Below are positions 1-6,310 of a DNA stretch of 6,310 bases, one piece after another. The position numbers were made by a program, and so were the translations under genes. The stretch comes from DAOSCP01 sp035379625 (lineage in GTDB: Bacteria; Bacteroidota; Ignavibacteria; Ignavibacteriales; DAOSCP01): positions 1 to 6,310 of the forward strand of contig DAOSVM010000059.1 in the NCBI GenBank assembly GCA_035379625.1, given 5' to 3'. The notes under the pieces are model-generated. The model was not told the DNA's origin. It saw nothing but the letters and a program-made list of their open reading frames with translations, and searched no databases. Each line of letters begins with the position of its first letter. Within the stretch, counting starts at the first letter, position 1.

Positions 1-909
1 AAAACCGTAATTATTTTTTAAATCGCTGCAATTTGTATCAGCACCGAGATTTACCCATGATCCCAAATAAGCATGTCCTATAAAACCAGCATGCTGTTTG
101 TTAGTAAATGGTAAAATTATGGAATATTCGACTTCCCCACCTAACTTACAAACTTTTCCTGCAGATACATTATCGTAAATATAAGCTTGGGCTTTAATTT
201 GAGAACCTTCACCAATATAAGCAGGACCTTCAATTACTGCATTAGGGAAAATATTAACATTATTTTCTATAAATATAGGTCCTTTTGATGCATCTAAAAC
301 AACACCGGGTTTAACAATAGTTCCAGATTTTAAAATAACATTATCTTTTTCTACAATATGAACACCATCATAAACTTTTGCTTGATTTTTTTCATTTACA
401 TTTGCAGCAAGGTAACTATAATCATATAACATCATTTCGCTGTGATAATGAATAAGATCCCAATTATAATTTATTGTTTTTGCTTCAATTTCAAATATTT
501 TTAAATTGTTAAAATCTTGATCAGAAATTAAATCATTTAACTTAGGTAAAAATTTTTCTAACATTTCACCATTTAATCTAGCTGCAACAACACCTTCTTT
601 ATTTTTATAGACAACACAATCCTTATTTTTTAAGTCGATAAACTTCAATAATTCATCTGTAGCAAGAGTTCTACCATTAATAAAAAGTACATCATTATCT
701 GAAACTGTATTAATATCAAATTTATAAAGAACTTTTAAATATGGCTCAAGATATTTTCTGCAATGTAGAGCAATTTTATTATTTGGGAATAACCTAACAA
801 TTTTTTCTCTTAGAGAAGTCATTCCACAAACAAGATCATAAACAGGTCTTATAAAGATCAAAGGTTCTAAATTTTCATAGTGTATATCTTCGTAAATACA
901 AATTTGCAT
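1..909 (-). CDS. GlmU-family protein (alternative bacterial GlmU), C-terminus cut off by window edge
   Basis: Reading from ATG at 909-907 gives 303 codons with no stop before position 1, so the 3' end lies outside the window. The N-terminus (about residues 5-38: IYEDIHYENLEPLIFIRPV, then YDL...GMTSLREK) matches the pattern of the alternative bacterial GlmU family (TIGR03991, from memory). That family replaces classical GlmU in many Bacteroidota relatives and is expected to acetylate glucosamine-1-phosphate and form UDP-GlcNAc in the cytoplasm. The classical LxxGxGTRM pyrophosphorylase loop is absent, as expected for the family. INYNWDLIHYH lies near 146-156. From about 178 on there are left-handed beta-helix hexapeptide repeats (VILKSGTIVKPGVVLD, FIENNVNIFPNAVIEG), then GGEVEYSII, FTNKQHAGFIGH and NLGADTNCSDLKNNYG (258-302), the likely acetyltransferase part. 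The start lies 14 bases after the glmS stop with a weak TAGG ribosome site, so the two genes are probably co-transcribed. The family is well supported; the exact reaction is inferred. Confidence 0.88.
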   Translation of the reverse strand, partial: MQICIYEDIHYENLEPLIFIRPVYDLVCGMTSLREKIVRLFPNNKIALHCRKYLEPYLKVLYKFDINTVSDNDVLFINGRTLATDELLKFIDLKNKDCVVYKNKEGVVAARLNGEMLEKFLPKLNDLISDQDFNNLKIFEIEAKTINYNWDLIHYHSEMMLYDYSYLAANVNEKNQAKVYDGVHIVEKDNVILKSGTIVKPGVVLDASKGPIFIENNVNIFPNAVIEGPAYIGEGSQIKAQAYIYDNVSAGKVCKLGGEVEYSIILPFTNKQHAGFIGHAYLGSWVNLGADTNCSDLKNNYGF

Positions 910-923
910 CAAAAACCTATAAA

Positions 924-2756
924 TTATTCAACGGTCACACTTTTAGCCAAATTTCTAGGCTGATCGACATCAAGACCTTTCAACACAGCTATATGATATG
1001 CTAACAATTGTAAAGGAATTACAGTCAATATAGGCATCAAGAAATCAAGAGTTGCCGGGATTTTAATAACATAATCAGCTAGCATATCCATTTTATTATC
1101 ATCTTCAGTAGTTACAACAATAATTTTACCCTTACGAGCTCTAACCTCTTCTATATTGCTTATAATTTTGTCATAGATATTATCCTTTGGTGCAACAAAA
1201 ACCACAGGCATATTTTCGTCAATCAAAGCAATAGGACCATGTTTCATTTCCGCAGCCGGATAACCTTCAGCGTGGATGTAAGAAATTTCTTTAAGTTTAA
1301 GAGCACCTTCCAAAGCAACAGGGAAATTGTAACCACGCCCTAAATATAAAAAATTAGTTGCATTAACAAATTGTTCAGCAATCGATTTTATGTAATCATT
1401 CTGTTCAAGGATCAGATTTATTTTATCAGGAAGATTCAGAATTTCATTTACAATATTTTGACCTTCTCTGACACTTAATTTATTCTTTCTAGCTAAAAGC
1501 AAAGTAATAAGAGCAAAAACCATTAACTGTGACGTAAAAGCTTTAGTAGAAGCAACACCAATCTCTGGTCCAGCATGAATATAAACACCTGCATCACTTT
1601 CACGAGCGATTGAACTACCTACAACATTACAGATACCTAGAACAAGCGCGCCGTGCAATTTTGCTTCTTTTAAAGCTGCTAAAGTATCAGCAGTTTCACC
1701 GCTTTGAGATATAAAAAATATTACGTCATCATTTTTTATAATAGGATTACGATATCTAAACTCCGAAGCATATTCAACTTCTACAGGAATTCCAGCCAAT
1801 TGCTCGATCATATATTCACCAACAAGGGCCGAATGCCAAGATGTTCCACAAGCGCAAAGTATAATTCTTTTTGCGTTTACAATTCTATCAAGAACAGGCT
1901 CCAAGCCACCTAATTTAGCAGTACCTTGATCGTGCAACAATCTTCCTTTTATTGAATTATCTAAGGAATTAGGTTGCTCAAAAATTTCCTTCAACATGTA
2001 ATGGGGGTAATCCCCTTTACTAATATCATCAAGTGTAAGATCTATTTCTTTAACTTCTTTAGAAATTTCATGATTTGTAATAGTTTTTATAATCACATCA
2101 TCTTTTGTAACTTGAGCAATTTCATTATCACCGAGATAAACAACTCTTTCAGTATAATTTACTAAAGCCATTACATCAGAAGCTATAAAATTCTCATCTT
2201 TTCCGATTCCAATAACCAATGGTGAACCTTTTCTTGCAACTACAAGTTTATCAGGTTCTTTGGAATACATTACAGCTATGCCATAAGTACCTTCGACCAA
2301 AAGTAAAGAATGTCCAACTGCATCAAAAAGATTTAATTCTTTTTTCAAGAAATAATCAACCAAATGAGCAAGAACTTCAGTATCAGTTTCGGATTTAAAT
2401 TCATATCCTAAACTAGATAGAAATAGCTTTAGTTCTTTATAATTTTCAATAATGCCGTTATGTATGACAGCTACTGTATTATCCGCATTAGTATGCGGGT
2501 GGGCATTGGTTTCAGTTGGTTTCCCATGTGTAGCCCATCTTGTATGAGCAATACCAACAACAGCATTATCTTTTATACTTTCAATTTTATTTTCAAGTTC
2601 AGCAACTTTTCCTACAGCTTTTACAACGTTAATTTTTTCATTTTTCAAATAACCAACACCGGCTGAATCGTAACCTCTGTATTCAAGTCTTTTTAAACCA
2701 TTTATTAAAATTGTTAAACTATTTTTAAATCCAATATAACCTACAATACCACACAT
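924..2756 (-). CDS. glmS: Glutamine--fructose-6-phosphate aminotransferase (isomerizing), GlmS
   Basis: This cytoplasmic enzyme converts fructose-6-phosphate and glutamine to glucosamine-6-phosphate and glutamate, the entry step to UDP-GlcNAc. The product is 610 residues, close to the 609 of E. coli GlmS. The start is ATG at 2756 because it puts the catalytic Cys at residue 2 (MCGIVGYIG); an in-frame TTG start at 2792 would bury it behind 12 residues and lies inside the promoter -7 box. The N-terminal Ntn glutaminase domain shows HTRWATHG (71-78), NAHPH (84-88), HNGIIEN (99-105) and ETDTEV (123-128). Two SIS sugar-isomerase domains follow, with CGTSWHSA (303-310), ISQSGETADT (349-358), EIGVASTKAFTSQ (398-410) and AEMKHGPIAL (502-511). 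The tail is DQPRNLAKSVTVE. E490, H506 and K605 correspond to E. coli E488, H504 and K603. All key residues are present. A weak AGG ribosome site lies about 10 bases upstream. It is the first gene of an apparent operon with the GlmU-family gene. Confidence 0.98.
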   Translation of the reverse strand: MCGIVGYIGFKNSLTILINGLKRLEYRGYDSAGVGYLKNEKINVVKAVGKVAELENKIESIKDNAVVGIAHTRWATHGKPTETNAHPHTNADNTVAVIHNGIIENYKELKLFLSSLGYEFKSETDTEVLAHLVDYFLKKELNLFDAVGHSLLLVEGTYGIAVMYSKEPDKLVVARKGSPLVIGIGKDENFIASDVMALVNYTERVVYLGDNEIAQVTKDDVIIKTITNHEISKEVKEIDLTLDDISKGDYPHYMLKEIFEQPNSLDNSIKGRLLHDQGTAKLGGLEPVLDRIVNAKRIILCACGTSWHSALVGEYMIEQLAGIPVEVEYASEFRYRNPIIKNDDVIFFISQSGETADTLAALKEAKLHGALVLGICNVVGSSIARESDAGVYIHAGPEIGVASTKAFTSQLMVFALITLLLARKNKLSVREGQNIVNEILNLPDKINLILEQNDYIKSIAEQFVNATNFLYLGRGYNFPVALEGALKLKEISYIHAEGYPAAEMKHGPIALIDENMPVVFVAPKDNIYDKIISNIEEVRARKGKIIVVTTEDDNKMDMLADYVIKIPATLDFLMPILTVIPLQLLAYHIAVLKGLDVDQPRNLAKSVTVE

Positions 2757-2789
2757 TAACAGCCTAATACTTTTTTGTAAAATTGCATA

Positions 2790-2820
2790 CAAATATAATC
2801 ACAGTACTATAAAAATCAAA
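2790..2820 (-). promoter_or_regulatory. Bacteroidota-type promoter for the glmS operon
   Basis: On the minus strand, TTTG (plus-strand 2817-2820) is followed by exactly 19 bases and then TATATTTG (plus-strand 2790-2797). This fits the known Bacteroidota housekeeping sigma consensus, TTTG at -33 and TAnnTTTG at -7. Transcription would start roughly 5-7 bases downstream, leaving a leader of about 27-30 bases before the ATG at 2756. That is too short for a glmS ribozyme or riboswitch. The promoter call is an inference from sequence pattern only. Confidence 0.65.
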
Positions 2821-2864
2821 ATTAATTTTTTATCATTTGAAAAATTTAATATAGTATATACAAT

Positions 2865-2882
2865 ATATTCGTAGTAGGATAT
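2865..2882. promoter_or_regulatory. Possible imperfect operator dyad in the divergent intergenic region
   Basis: The stretch reads ATATTCGT-AGTA-GGATAT. It has the same 18-base spacing and partly the same half-sites as ATATCGT-TAAT-ACGATAT at 6228-6245, and resembles ATATTCGT-TTTT-ACGATAT at 6281-6299. It lies between the glmS and amylase promoters and could serve either. The surrounding DNA is very AT-rich, so a chance match is quite possible. Confidence 0.25.
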
Positions 2883-2909
2883 ATATCACTTTTATTAAAT
2901 TTTTGTAAA

Positions 2910-2928
2910 ATCAAAATTTAATTTTGAT
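2910..2928. repeat. Perfect 9-bp inverted repeat in the intergenic region, possible operator
   Basis: ATCAAAATT (2910-2918) and AATTTTGAT (2920-2928) are perfect reverse complements separated by one T. The right arm contains the TTTTG proposed as the -33 box of the amylase promoter. A decayed version beginning with the same ATCAAAATT (2815-2823), followed by AATTTT, covers the -33 box of the glmS promoter. A regulator binding site is one reading; low-complexity AT sequence is the other. Confidence 0.35.
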
Positions 2929-2954
2929 ATATTTATTTAATTTTTTATTTTTTG
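2922..2954 (+). promoter_or_regulatory. Candidate promoter for the secreted amylase gene
   Basis: TTTTG at 2922-2926 is followed by 19 bases and then TATTTTTTG at 2946-2954. This approximates the Bacteroidota -33/-7 pattern, but the -7 element has one base too many between TA and TTTG. If used, the leader would be about 30 bases, similar to that predicted for glmS. The match is weaker than for the glmS promoter. Confidence 0.35.
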
Positions 2955-2988
2955 TTAAATAATATCAAGTAAATTTTAAGGAGTAGAA

Positions 2989-5985
2989 ATGAAGCGTTTT
3001 ATTATGCTTAGTTTTCTTTTTGCTGGGCTAATTTTTGGTCAGAGCAACAAATCAGATGTATTCCTACAAGGTTTTTATTGGAATTCCCCTCCCGGTGGTA
3101 TTTGGTACGACTCATTAGCAAAATTAGCTCCTAAATTAGCTTCTTCTGGCTTTGGTGGAATATGGTTCCCATCTCCAGTAAAAGGTGGTGGAGGAGCTAG
3201 TTCAATGGGCTATGATCCATACGATCATTATGATTTTGGTGAATTTTATCAAAAAGGGAGCACGGAAACTAGATTTGGGAGCAAGAACGAATTAATAAAA
3301 TCAGTGCAAACTTTCAAAAACTACGGAATTGAAGTTTATGCTGATGCAGTGCTTAGACATATGATAGGCGGAGATAAAGAACAAAGATACCAATGTAAAC
3401 CTTACCCTACGTATCCTGATAAAGGATGGATGTCATTTAATCCTGCTTCTAAACGTTTCCCTAAAGATTCTAGTTTATTTATCCCAAATCAAGAACATTG
3501 TATAGAACCATGGGTACCTGCAGCATGGAGGTTTGGTGAGTGGTTAGATCATGACAAAAAAGCCGTAAGAGATAGTCTAGTTGCATGGGGACAATATTTA
3601 AAAAATGTTATAGGATTTAGCGGTTTTAGATTAGATGCTGTAAAAGCTATTACGCCCGGATTTATTGCAGATTGGTTAAAAAATACTAATCAAAACGCTT
3701 ATGCTGTTGCTGAATATTGGGATGGGATTGACCAAATTAAGGGTTGGTTAAATCAGGTTTTAGGTGCTGGAGCCAATATTTCTATGTTTGATTTTCCGCT
3801 AAGATATACATTAAAAGAAATGTGTCAGAATCAAAGTTTTGATATGAGAACTTTAGATGGCGCAGGTTTGGTAAATAGTGGCGTTTCTGGTTTTAATGTT
3901 TCTACTTTTGTGGAAAATCACGATTTTGATAGAATGGGATGGGATGGTTCAATAGATGGTGACCATAGCCCAATAATTTCGAATAAAAAACTTGCTTATG
4001 CTTATATAATTTTCTCAGAAGGTAGACCATGCGTTTTTTTCAAAGATTATGTTGATTATGGTTTAGGTGGAAAAATCGATACATTAATATGGATTAGAAA
4101 AACCTTCCTCGCTGGTGGTACGACAAAACGAAGTGGTTTAAATCCTTGGTATATTAGACAAGATGGCTCACAAGATCAAAATGCTATAGCTGCAAACTTG
4201 TATATTGCAAAAAGAAATGGCAACAGCAATCATCCCGAAGCATTTTTATTAATCAATAATAATCCAAATCAATGGATTGATGTTTGGGTTGATGGTCAAC
4301 CAAATAAAGTTTATAGAGATTATACAGGGAATGATGTTGATAAAACTGCAGCTTCTGATGGAAGAGTCAAATTATGGTGTCCCCCCATGTCATACACAAT
4401 CTACGTAGCCGATAATACTAAATCTATAAATTTTGAACCTACATTAAATGATATCCCTAATTTTATAACCTATGTTAATTTCAATTTCAAATATCAGCTA
4501 TCTTTTGCTGATGCTAATGATAAAAATCTTACTTTCACATTATCAGGAAATCCAACTTGGTTAAACATTACTAACTCTGGTTTATTATATGGTAAACCTG
4601 AGACTTCAGATGTTGGAACATCAACAGTTACAGTTACAATAAATGATCCTAAAAATGCCTCTGTATCAAAAACTTTTACAATAGAAGTAAAAGGTAACAA
4701 AGCACCTAAATTTATAACTACTCAAAACGATACAACCGTAATTGCTACCAAAAGGTTTGAAAAAACATATTTAGCAACAGATGATGACGGCGATAATCTT
4801 TTATATTCAATTATAAGCGCTCCAAATTGGTTATCTATTGATAATAATGGTGTTTTAAGTGGTACACCAGCAATTAAAGATACTGTAAAAAATTCATTAG
4901 TTCATATTAAAGTTACTGACAATAAAGGCGGATACGATTCATTAAAATTCAACATTTCGGTTTATTATCAAAAATTTGATACAATAAAAACATATTCAAA
5001 ACCTAAAATAGATGGCGAAATAAATATTTCTGATAACGATTGGAAACTCGAATGGCAAAGAGCTATAGATCCTGATACAGATAGTTACTGGAAACCTACA
5101 GGAGGTATTAAAGATAATGAATGTTTAGGCATTTACGTTACTTGGGATTCAGATTCCCTATACATTGGCAATGATTATTTAATTAAACCTACAACAAGCC
5201 CTTATAAAAATACATCAATTTTATATATTGATGCCGGCCTAAATGGTGGTATTACAGATTTTAATTCAAATAATGGTTATAAAGGAGCTTATCCACGTAA
5301 TTTCAGATTTAGGCAAAAAGATGCTATTGATTTATTCTTTGCTTCTTATTATCTCGATAAACCTACAGCTTACAGAGATAGTGCTGGCACTATGAAAGAT
5401 ATAACACCATCTGTTAAAACTTACAGAAATAAAAATGGGCAAGGTTTTGAGGCATCTATTGCTTGGAGTGATATTTATAAATTAGGTAAAGGAAAACTTC
5501 AACCTGGTGCCAAATTAAAATTTGTTAGTGTTATAGCTGGTGGAGATAACTGGGGCGCTGGCGATGCTTGTCCAAATAATTCCGCAGTAAAAGGAACTTC
5601 TGGACCAGATAGTTTAATCAATCTTGTTCAAGTTGAACCTGACAAAGATAACGATGGTTTACCAGATCCAACATCTGTTATAATTGTTTCGAATGAAAAA
5701 TTTGCTGATAATAGTTTACCAAGAGATTTTGGATTAGAACAAAATTATCCTAATCCATTCAATCCAACTACAGTTATAAAATATCAAATTCCTTATGATG
5801 GGTACATAACATTAAAGGTTTATGATATTTTAGGTAAAGAAGTTGTAACATTAGTAAATGATTATGTAACTGCAGGATATTACTCTTATAATTTCAATGC
5901 TTCAAATTTGCCAAGTGGTGTTTATTTCTATTCGTTAAATTCAGGTAAATTAAAAATTACTAAAAAGATGATACTTGTTAAATAA
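2989..5985 (+). CDS. Secreted multidomain alpha-amylase (GH13) with T9SS type A sorting domain
   Basis: Predicted to hydrolyse alpha-1,4-glucan (starch, glycogen) outside the cell. The start is ATG at 2989 with a strong AAGGAG (2978-2983) five bases upstream. Residues 1-17 or so form a signal peptide (MKRF then a hydrophobic core, IFG-Q cut likely). The GH13 barrel spans about 23-375: MGYDPYDHYDFGEF (73-86), region I DAVLRH (119-124), region II GFRLDAVK (212-219, nucleophile D216), region III AVAEYWD (239-245, acid/base E242), region IV FVENHD (307-312, D312). By remembered similarity (GGIW, SMGYDPYD, YQKGSTETRFGSK, EYWD) it is closest to GH13_7, the Pyrococcus-type amylases, but this needs a tree. 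A beta C-domain covers about 385-475. Two Ig-like (He_PIG-type) domains follow, about 482-568 and 570-658 (PTWLNITNSGLLYGKP; PNWLSIDNNGVLSGTP). A CBM9/DOMON-like domain covers about 664-882 (KPKIDGEI; LGIYVTWDSDSLYIG). An acidic DKDNDGLPD (885-893) and the T9SS tail (about 913-998) end the protein. The tail implies export by the Sec and type IX systems, with surface anchoring or release. Region I has Arg123 where Asn is usual. Confidence 0.93.
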   Translation: MKRFIMLSFLFAGLIFGQSNKSDVFLQGFYWNSPPGGIWYDSLAKLAPKLASSGFGGIWFPSPVKGGGGASSMGYDPYDHYDFGEFYQKGSTETRFGSKNELIKSVQTFKNYGIEVYADAVLRHMIGGDKEQRYQCKPYPTYPDKGWMSFNPASKRFPKDSSLFIPNQEHCIEPWVPAAWRFGEWLDHDKKAVRDSLVAWGQYLKNVIGFSGFRLDAVKAITPGFIADWLKNTNQNAYAVAEYWDGIDQIKGWLNQVLGAGANISMFDFPLRYTLKEMCQNQSFDMRTLDGAGLVNSGVSGFNVSTFVENHDFDRMGWDGSIDGDHSPIISNKKLAYAYIIFSEGRPCVFFKDYVDYGLGGKIDTLIWIRKTFLAGGTTKRSGLNPWYIRQDGSQDQNAIAANLYIAKRNGNSNHPEAFLLINNNPNQWIDVWVDGQPNKVYRDYTGNDVDKTAASDGRVKLWCPPMSYTIYVADNTKSINFEPTLNDIPNFITYVNFNFKYQLSFADANDKNLTFTLSGNPTWLNITNSGLLYGKPETSDVGTSTVTVTINDPKNASVSKTFTIEVKGNKAPKFITTQNDTTVIATKRFEKTYLATDDDGDNLLYSIISAPNWLSIDNNGVLSGTPAIKDTVKNSLVHIKVTDNKGGYDSLKFNISVYYQKFDTIKTYSKPKIDGEINISDNDWKLEWQRAIDPDTDSYWKPTGGIKDNECLGIYVTWDSDSLYIGNDYLIKPTTSPYKNTSILYIDAGLNGGITDFNSNNGYKGAYPRNFRFRQKDAIDLFFASYYLDKPTAYRDSAGTMKDITPSVKTYRNKNGQGFEASIAWSDIYKLGKGKLQPGAKLKFVSVIAGGDNWGAGDACPNNSAVKGTSGPDSLINLVQVEPDKDNDGLPDPTSVIIVSNEKFADNSLPRDFGLEQNYPNPFNPTTVIKYQIPYDGYITLKVYDILGKEVVTLVNDYVTAGYYSYNFNASNLPSGVYFYSLNSGKLKITKKMILVK

Positions 5986-5991
5986 ACTTTG

Positions 5992-6017
5992 AGGCTGTCT
6001 TATAGGCAGCCTTTTTT
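5992..6017 (+). terminator. Rho-independent terminator after the amylase gene
   Basis: AGGCTGTC (5992-5999) and GGCAGCCT (6005-6012) form an 8-bp stem with one T-G wobble and the loop TTATA. A run of six T (6012-6017) follows, then CTTT. The hairpin begins six bases after the amylase stop codon, so the amylase is probably transcribed alone. Confidence 0.9.
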
Positions 6018-6060
6018 CTTTGAAAAATATCTTTATTAGCTCAGACGGTGTAAGCATAAA

Positions 6061-6097
6061 GCCCGTGCGCCGAGCGGCGCACAGGCAGGCTAACGCC
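6061..6097. repeat. GC-rich REP-like palindromic hairpin element
   Basis: GCCCGTGCGCC (6061-6071) pairs with GGCGCACAGGC (6076-6086) around the loop GAGC: 7 perfect pairs, one C-A mismatch, then 3 more pairs. A second mini-hairpin GGC-TAAC-GCC follows at 6088-6097. The 37 bases are 29 G/C, in sharp contrast to the AT-rich flanks. It lies between two genes, about 45 bases past a terminator, and has no poly-T tail, which argues against a terminator and for an interspersed intergenic repeat. Copy number cannot be seen from this window. A structured RNA is an alternative. Confidence 0.55.
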
Positions 6098-6151
6098 AAA
6101 ATTTTTCCCAAAACATTGCAATAGATTTCAACTATATTTTTTTATATTTTT

Positions 6152-6175
6152 ACATTTAGCTAAATAACTAAATGT
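6152..6175. repeat. Short AT-rich inverted repeat
   Basis: ACATTTAG (6152-6159) and CTAAATGT (6168-6175) are perfect 8-bp inverted arms around an 8-base spacer that contains a further CTAAAT. A T-rich stretch follows. It could be a weak hairpin or a regulator site. In AT-rich DNA it may mean nothing. Apart from this, 6098-6227 shows no feature I can support. Confidence 0.25.
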
Positions 6176-6227
6176 TGTTTTAATATTTTTCTATGAAAAA
6201 TAGCTTAATTAAAAATGAGTAAATTAG

Positions 6228-6299
6228 ATATCGTTAATACGATATAATTGTGAATACGATATAAAGCAATTTTTCAATATATATTCGTTTTTACGATAT
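6228..6299. promoter_or_regulatory. Cluster of ACGATAT/ATATCGT half-sites, probable operator region
   Basis: ATATCGT (6228-6234) and ACGATAT (6239-6245) form a perfect 7-bp dyad around TAAT. AATACGATATAA occurs twice as a 12-base direct repeat (6236-6247 and 6253-6264), 17 bases apart. A third ACGATAT at 6293-6299 is paired with an imperfect ATATTCGT at 6281-6288. Such spaced dyads are typical of sites bound by small dimeric winged-helix or helix-turn-helix repressors, often next to the regulator's own gene. No gene start is visible before the window ends, so the controlled gene is probably to the right. This is inference from pattern only. Confidence 0.5.
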
Positions 6300-6310
6300 T
6301 ATTGTATATA

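Noticed and set aside
1704..2666. Plus-strand open frames of 63-69 codons inside glmS
   Set aside because: They are antisense to a strongly supported gene, have low-complexity Phe/Ile/Asn/Tyr-rich products, and show no ribosome sites or family resemblance.
2757..2800. glmS ribozyme or riboswitch upstream of glmS
   Set aside because: The predicted leader is only about 30 bases and contains no ribozyme-like core; the glmS ribozyme is mainly a feature of Gram-positive bacteria.
2855..2888. TATA-rich dinucleotide stretch as a tandem repeat or replication origin
   Set aside because: The TA runs are short and irregular, with no iterons, DnaA boxes or replication gene nearby.
4494..4700. Minus-strand 68-codon open frame inside the amylase gene
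   Set aside because: It is a mirror of the Ig-like domain coding sequence; no independent evidence supports it.
6036..6060. tRNA-like D-arm (TTAGCTCAGACGGTGTAAGC)
   Set aside because: It resembles the TAGCTCAG..GGT of tRNA D-loops, but there is no acceptor stem pairing, no anticodon arm and no GTTCGA T-loop downstream.
6061..6086. Second terminator downstream of the amylase
   Set aside because: The hairpin is strong but no T-run follows directly on either strand, and a good terminator is already present at 5992-6017.
6214..6246. Short open frame MSKLDIVNTI at 6215-6247 in the right intergenic region
   Set aside because: It has only 10 codons, no ribosome binding site, and overlaps the dyad repeats; it could be a leader peptide but nothing supports that.

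Overview
The window is AT-rich and looks like chromosome from a free-living member of the Bacteroidota/Ignavibacteriota (FCB) branch, most likely the Ignavibacteria. Three signs support this. A secreted enzyme ends in a type IX secretion (T9SS) type A sorting domain of the NYPNPFNPTT ... YDILGKEV ... SGVYFYSL ... KKMILVK kind, a wording very typical of Ignavibacteria. The GlmU-like protein belongs to the alternative family common in that branch. The glmS promoter fits the Bacteroidota pattern TTTG-N19-TAnnTTTG. The taxon is an inference from these signs, not a direct match.

Layout: positions 1-2756 on the minus strand hold a two-gene amino-sugar operon. glmS (2756 to 924) comes first, followed after 14 bases by a GlmU-family gene that starts at 909 and runs off the left edge of the window. 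GlmS makes glucosamine-6-phosphate from fructose-6-phosphate and glutamine. The GlmU-family protein is predicted to carry out the last steps to UDP-GlcNAc, the precursor of peptidoglycan and lipid A. The intermediate GlmM step is not encoded here. Positions 2757-2988 are a divergent intergenic region with a good promoter for glmS, a weaker candidate for the rightward gene, and short palindromes. Positions 2989-5985 on the plus strand encode a 998-residue secreted multidomain alpha-amylase: signal peptide, GH13 barrel, beta C-domain, two Ig-like domains, a CBM9/DOMON-like domain and a T9SS tail. A clear intrinsic terminator follows at 5992-6017.

Positions 6018-6310 contain no convincing gene. 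They hold a GC-rich REP-like hairpin (6061-6097), a small AT-rich inverted repeat (6152-6175), and at the right edge a cluster of ACGATAT/ATATCGT half-sites (6228-6299). That cluster looks like an operator for a gene beginning beyond the window.

The amino-sugar operon and the amylase have no obvious functional link; they share only a divergent promoter region. I see no CRISPR array, transposase, rRNA or tRNA, and no clear undescribed system. The most noteworthy points are an Asn-to-Arg change in conserved region I of the amylase, its unusual accessory domains, and the unexplained repeats on the right side.
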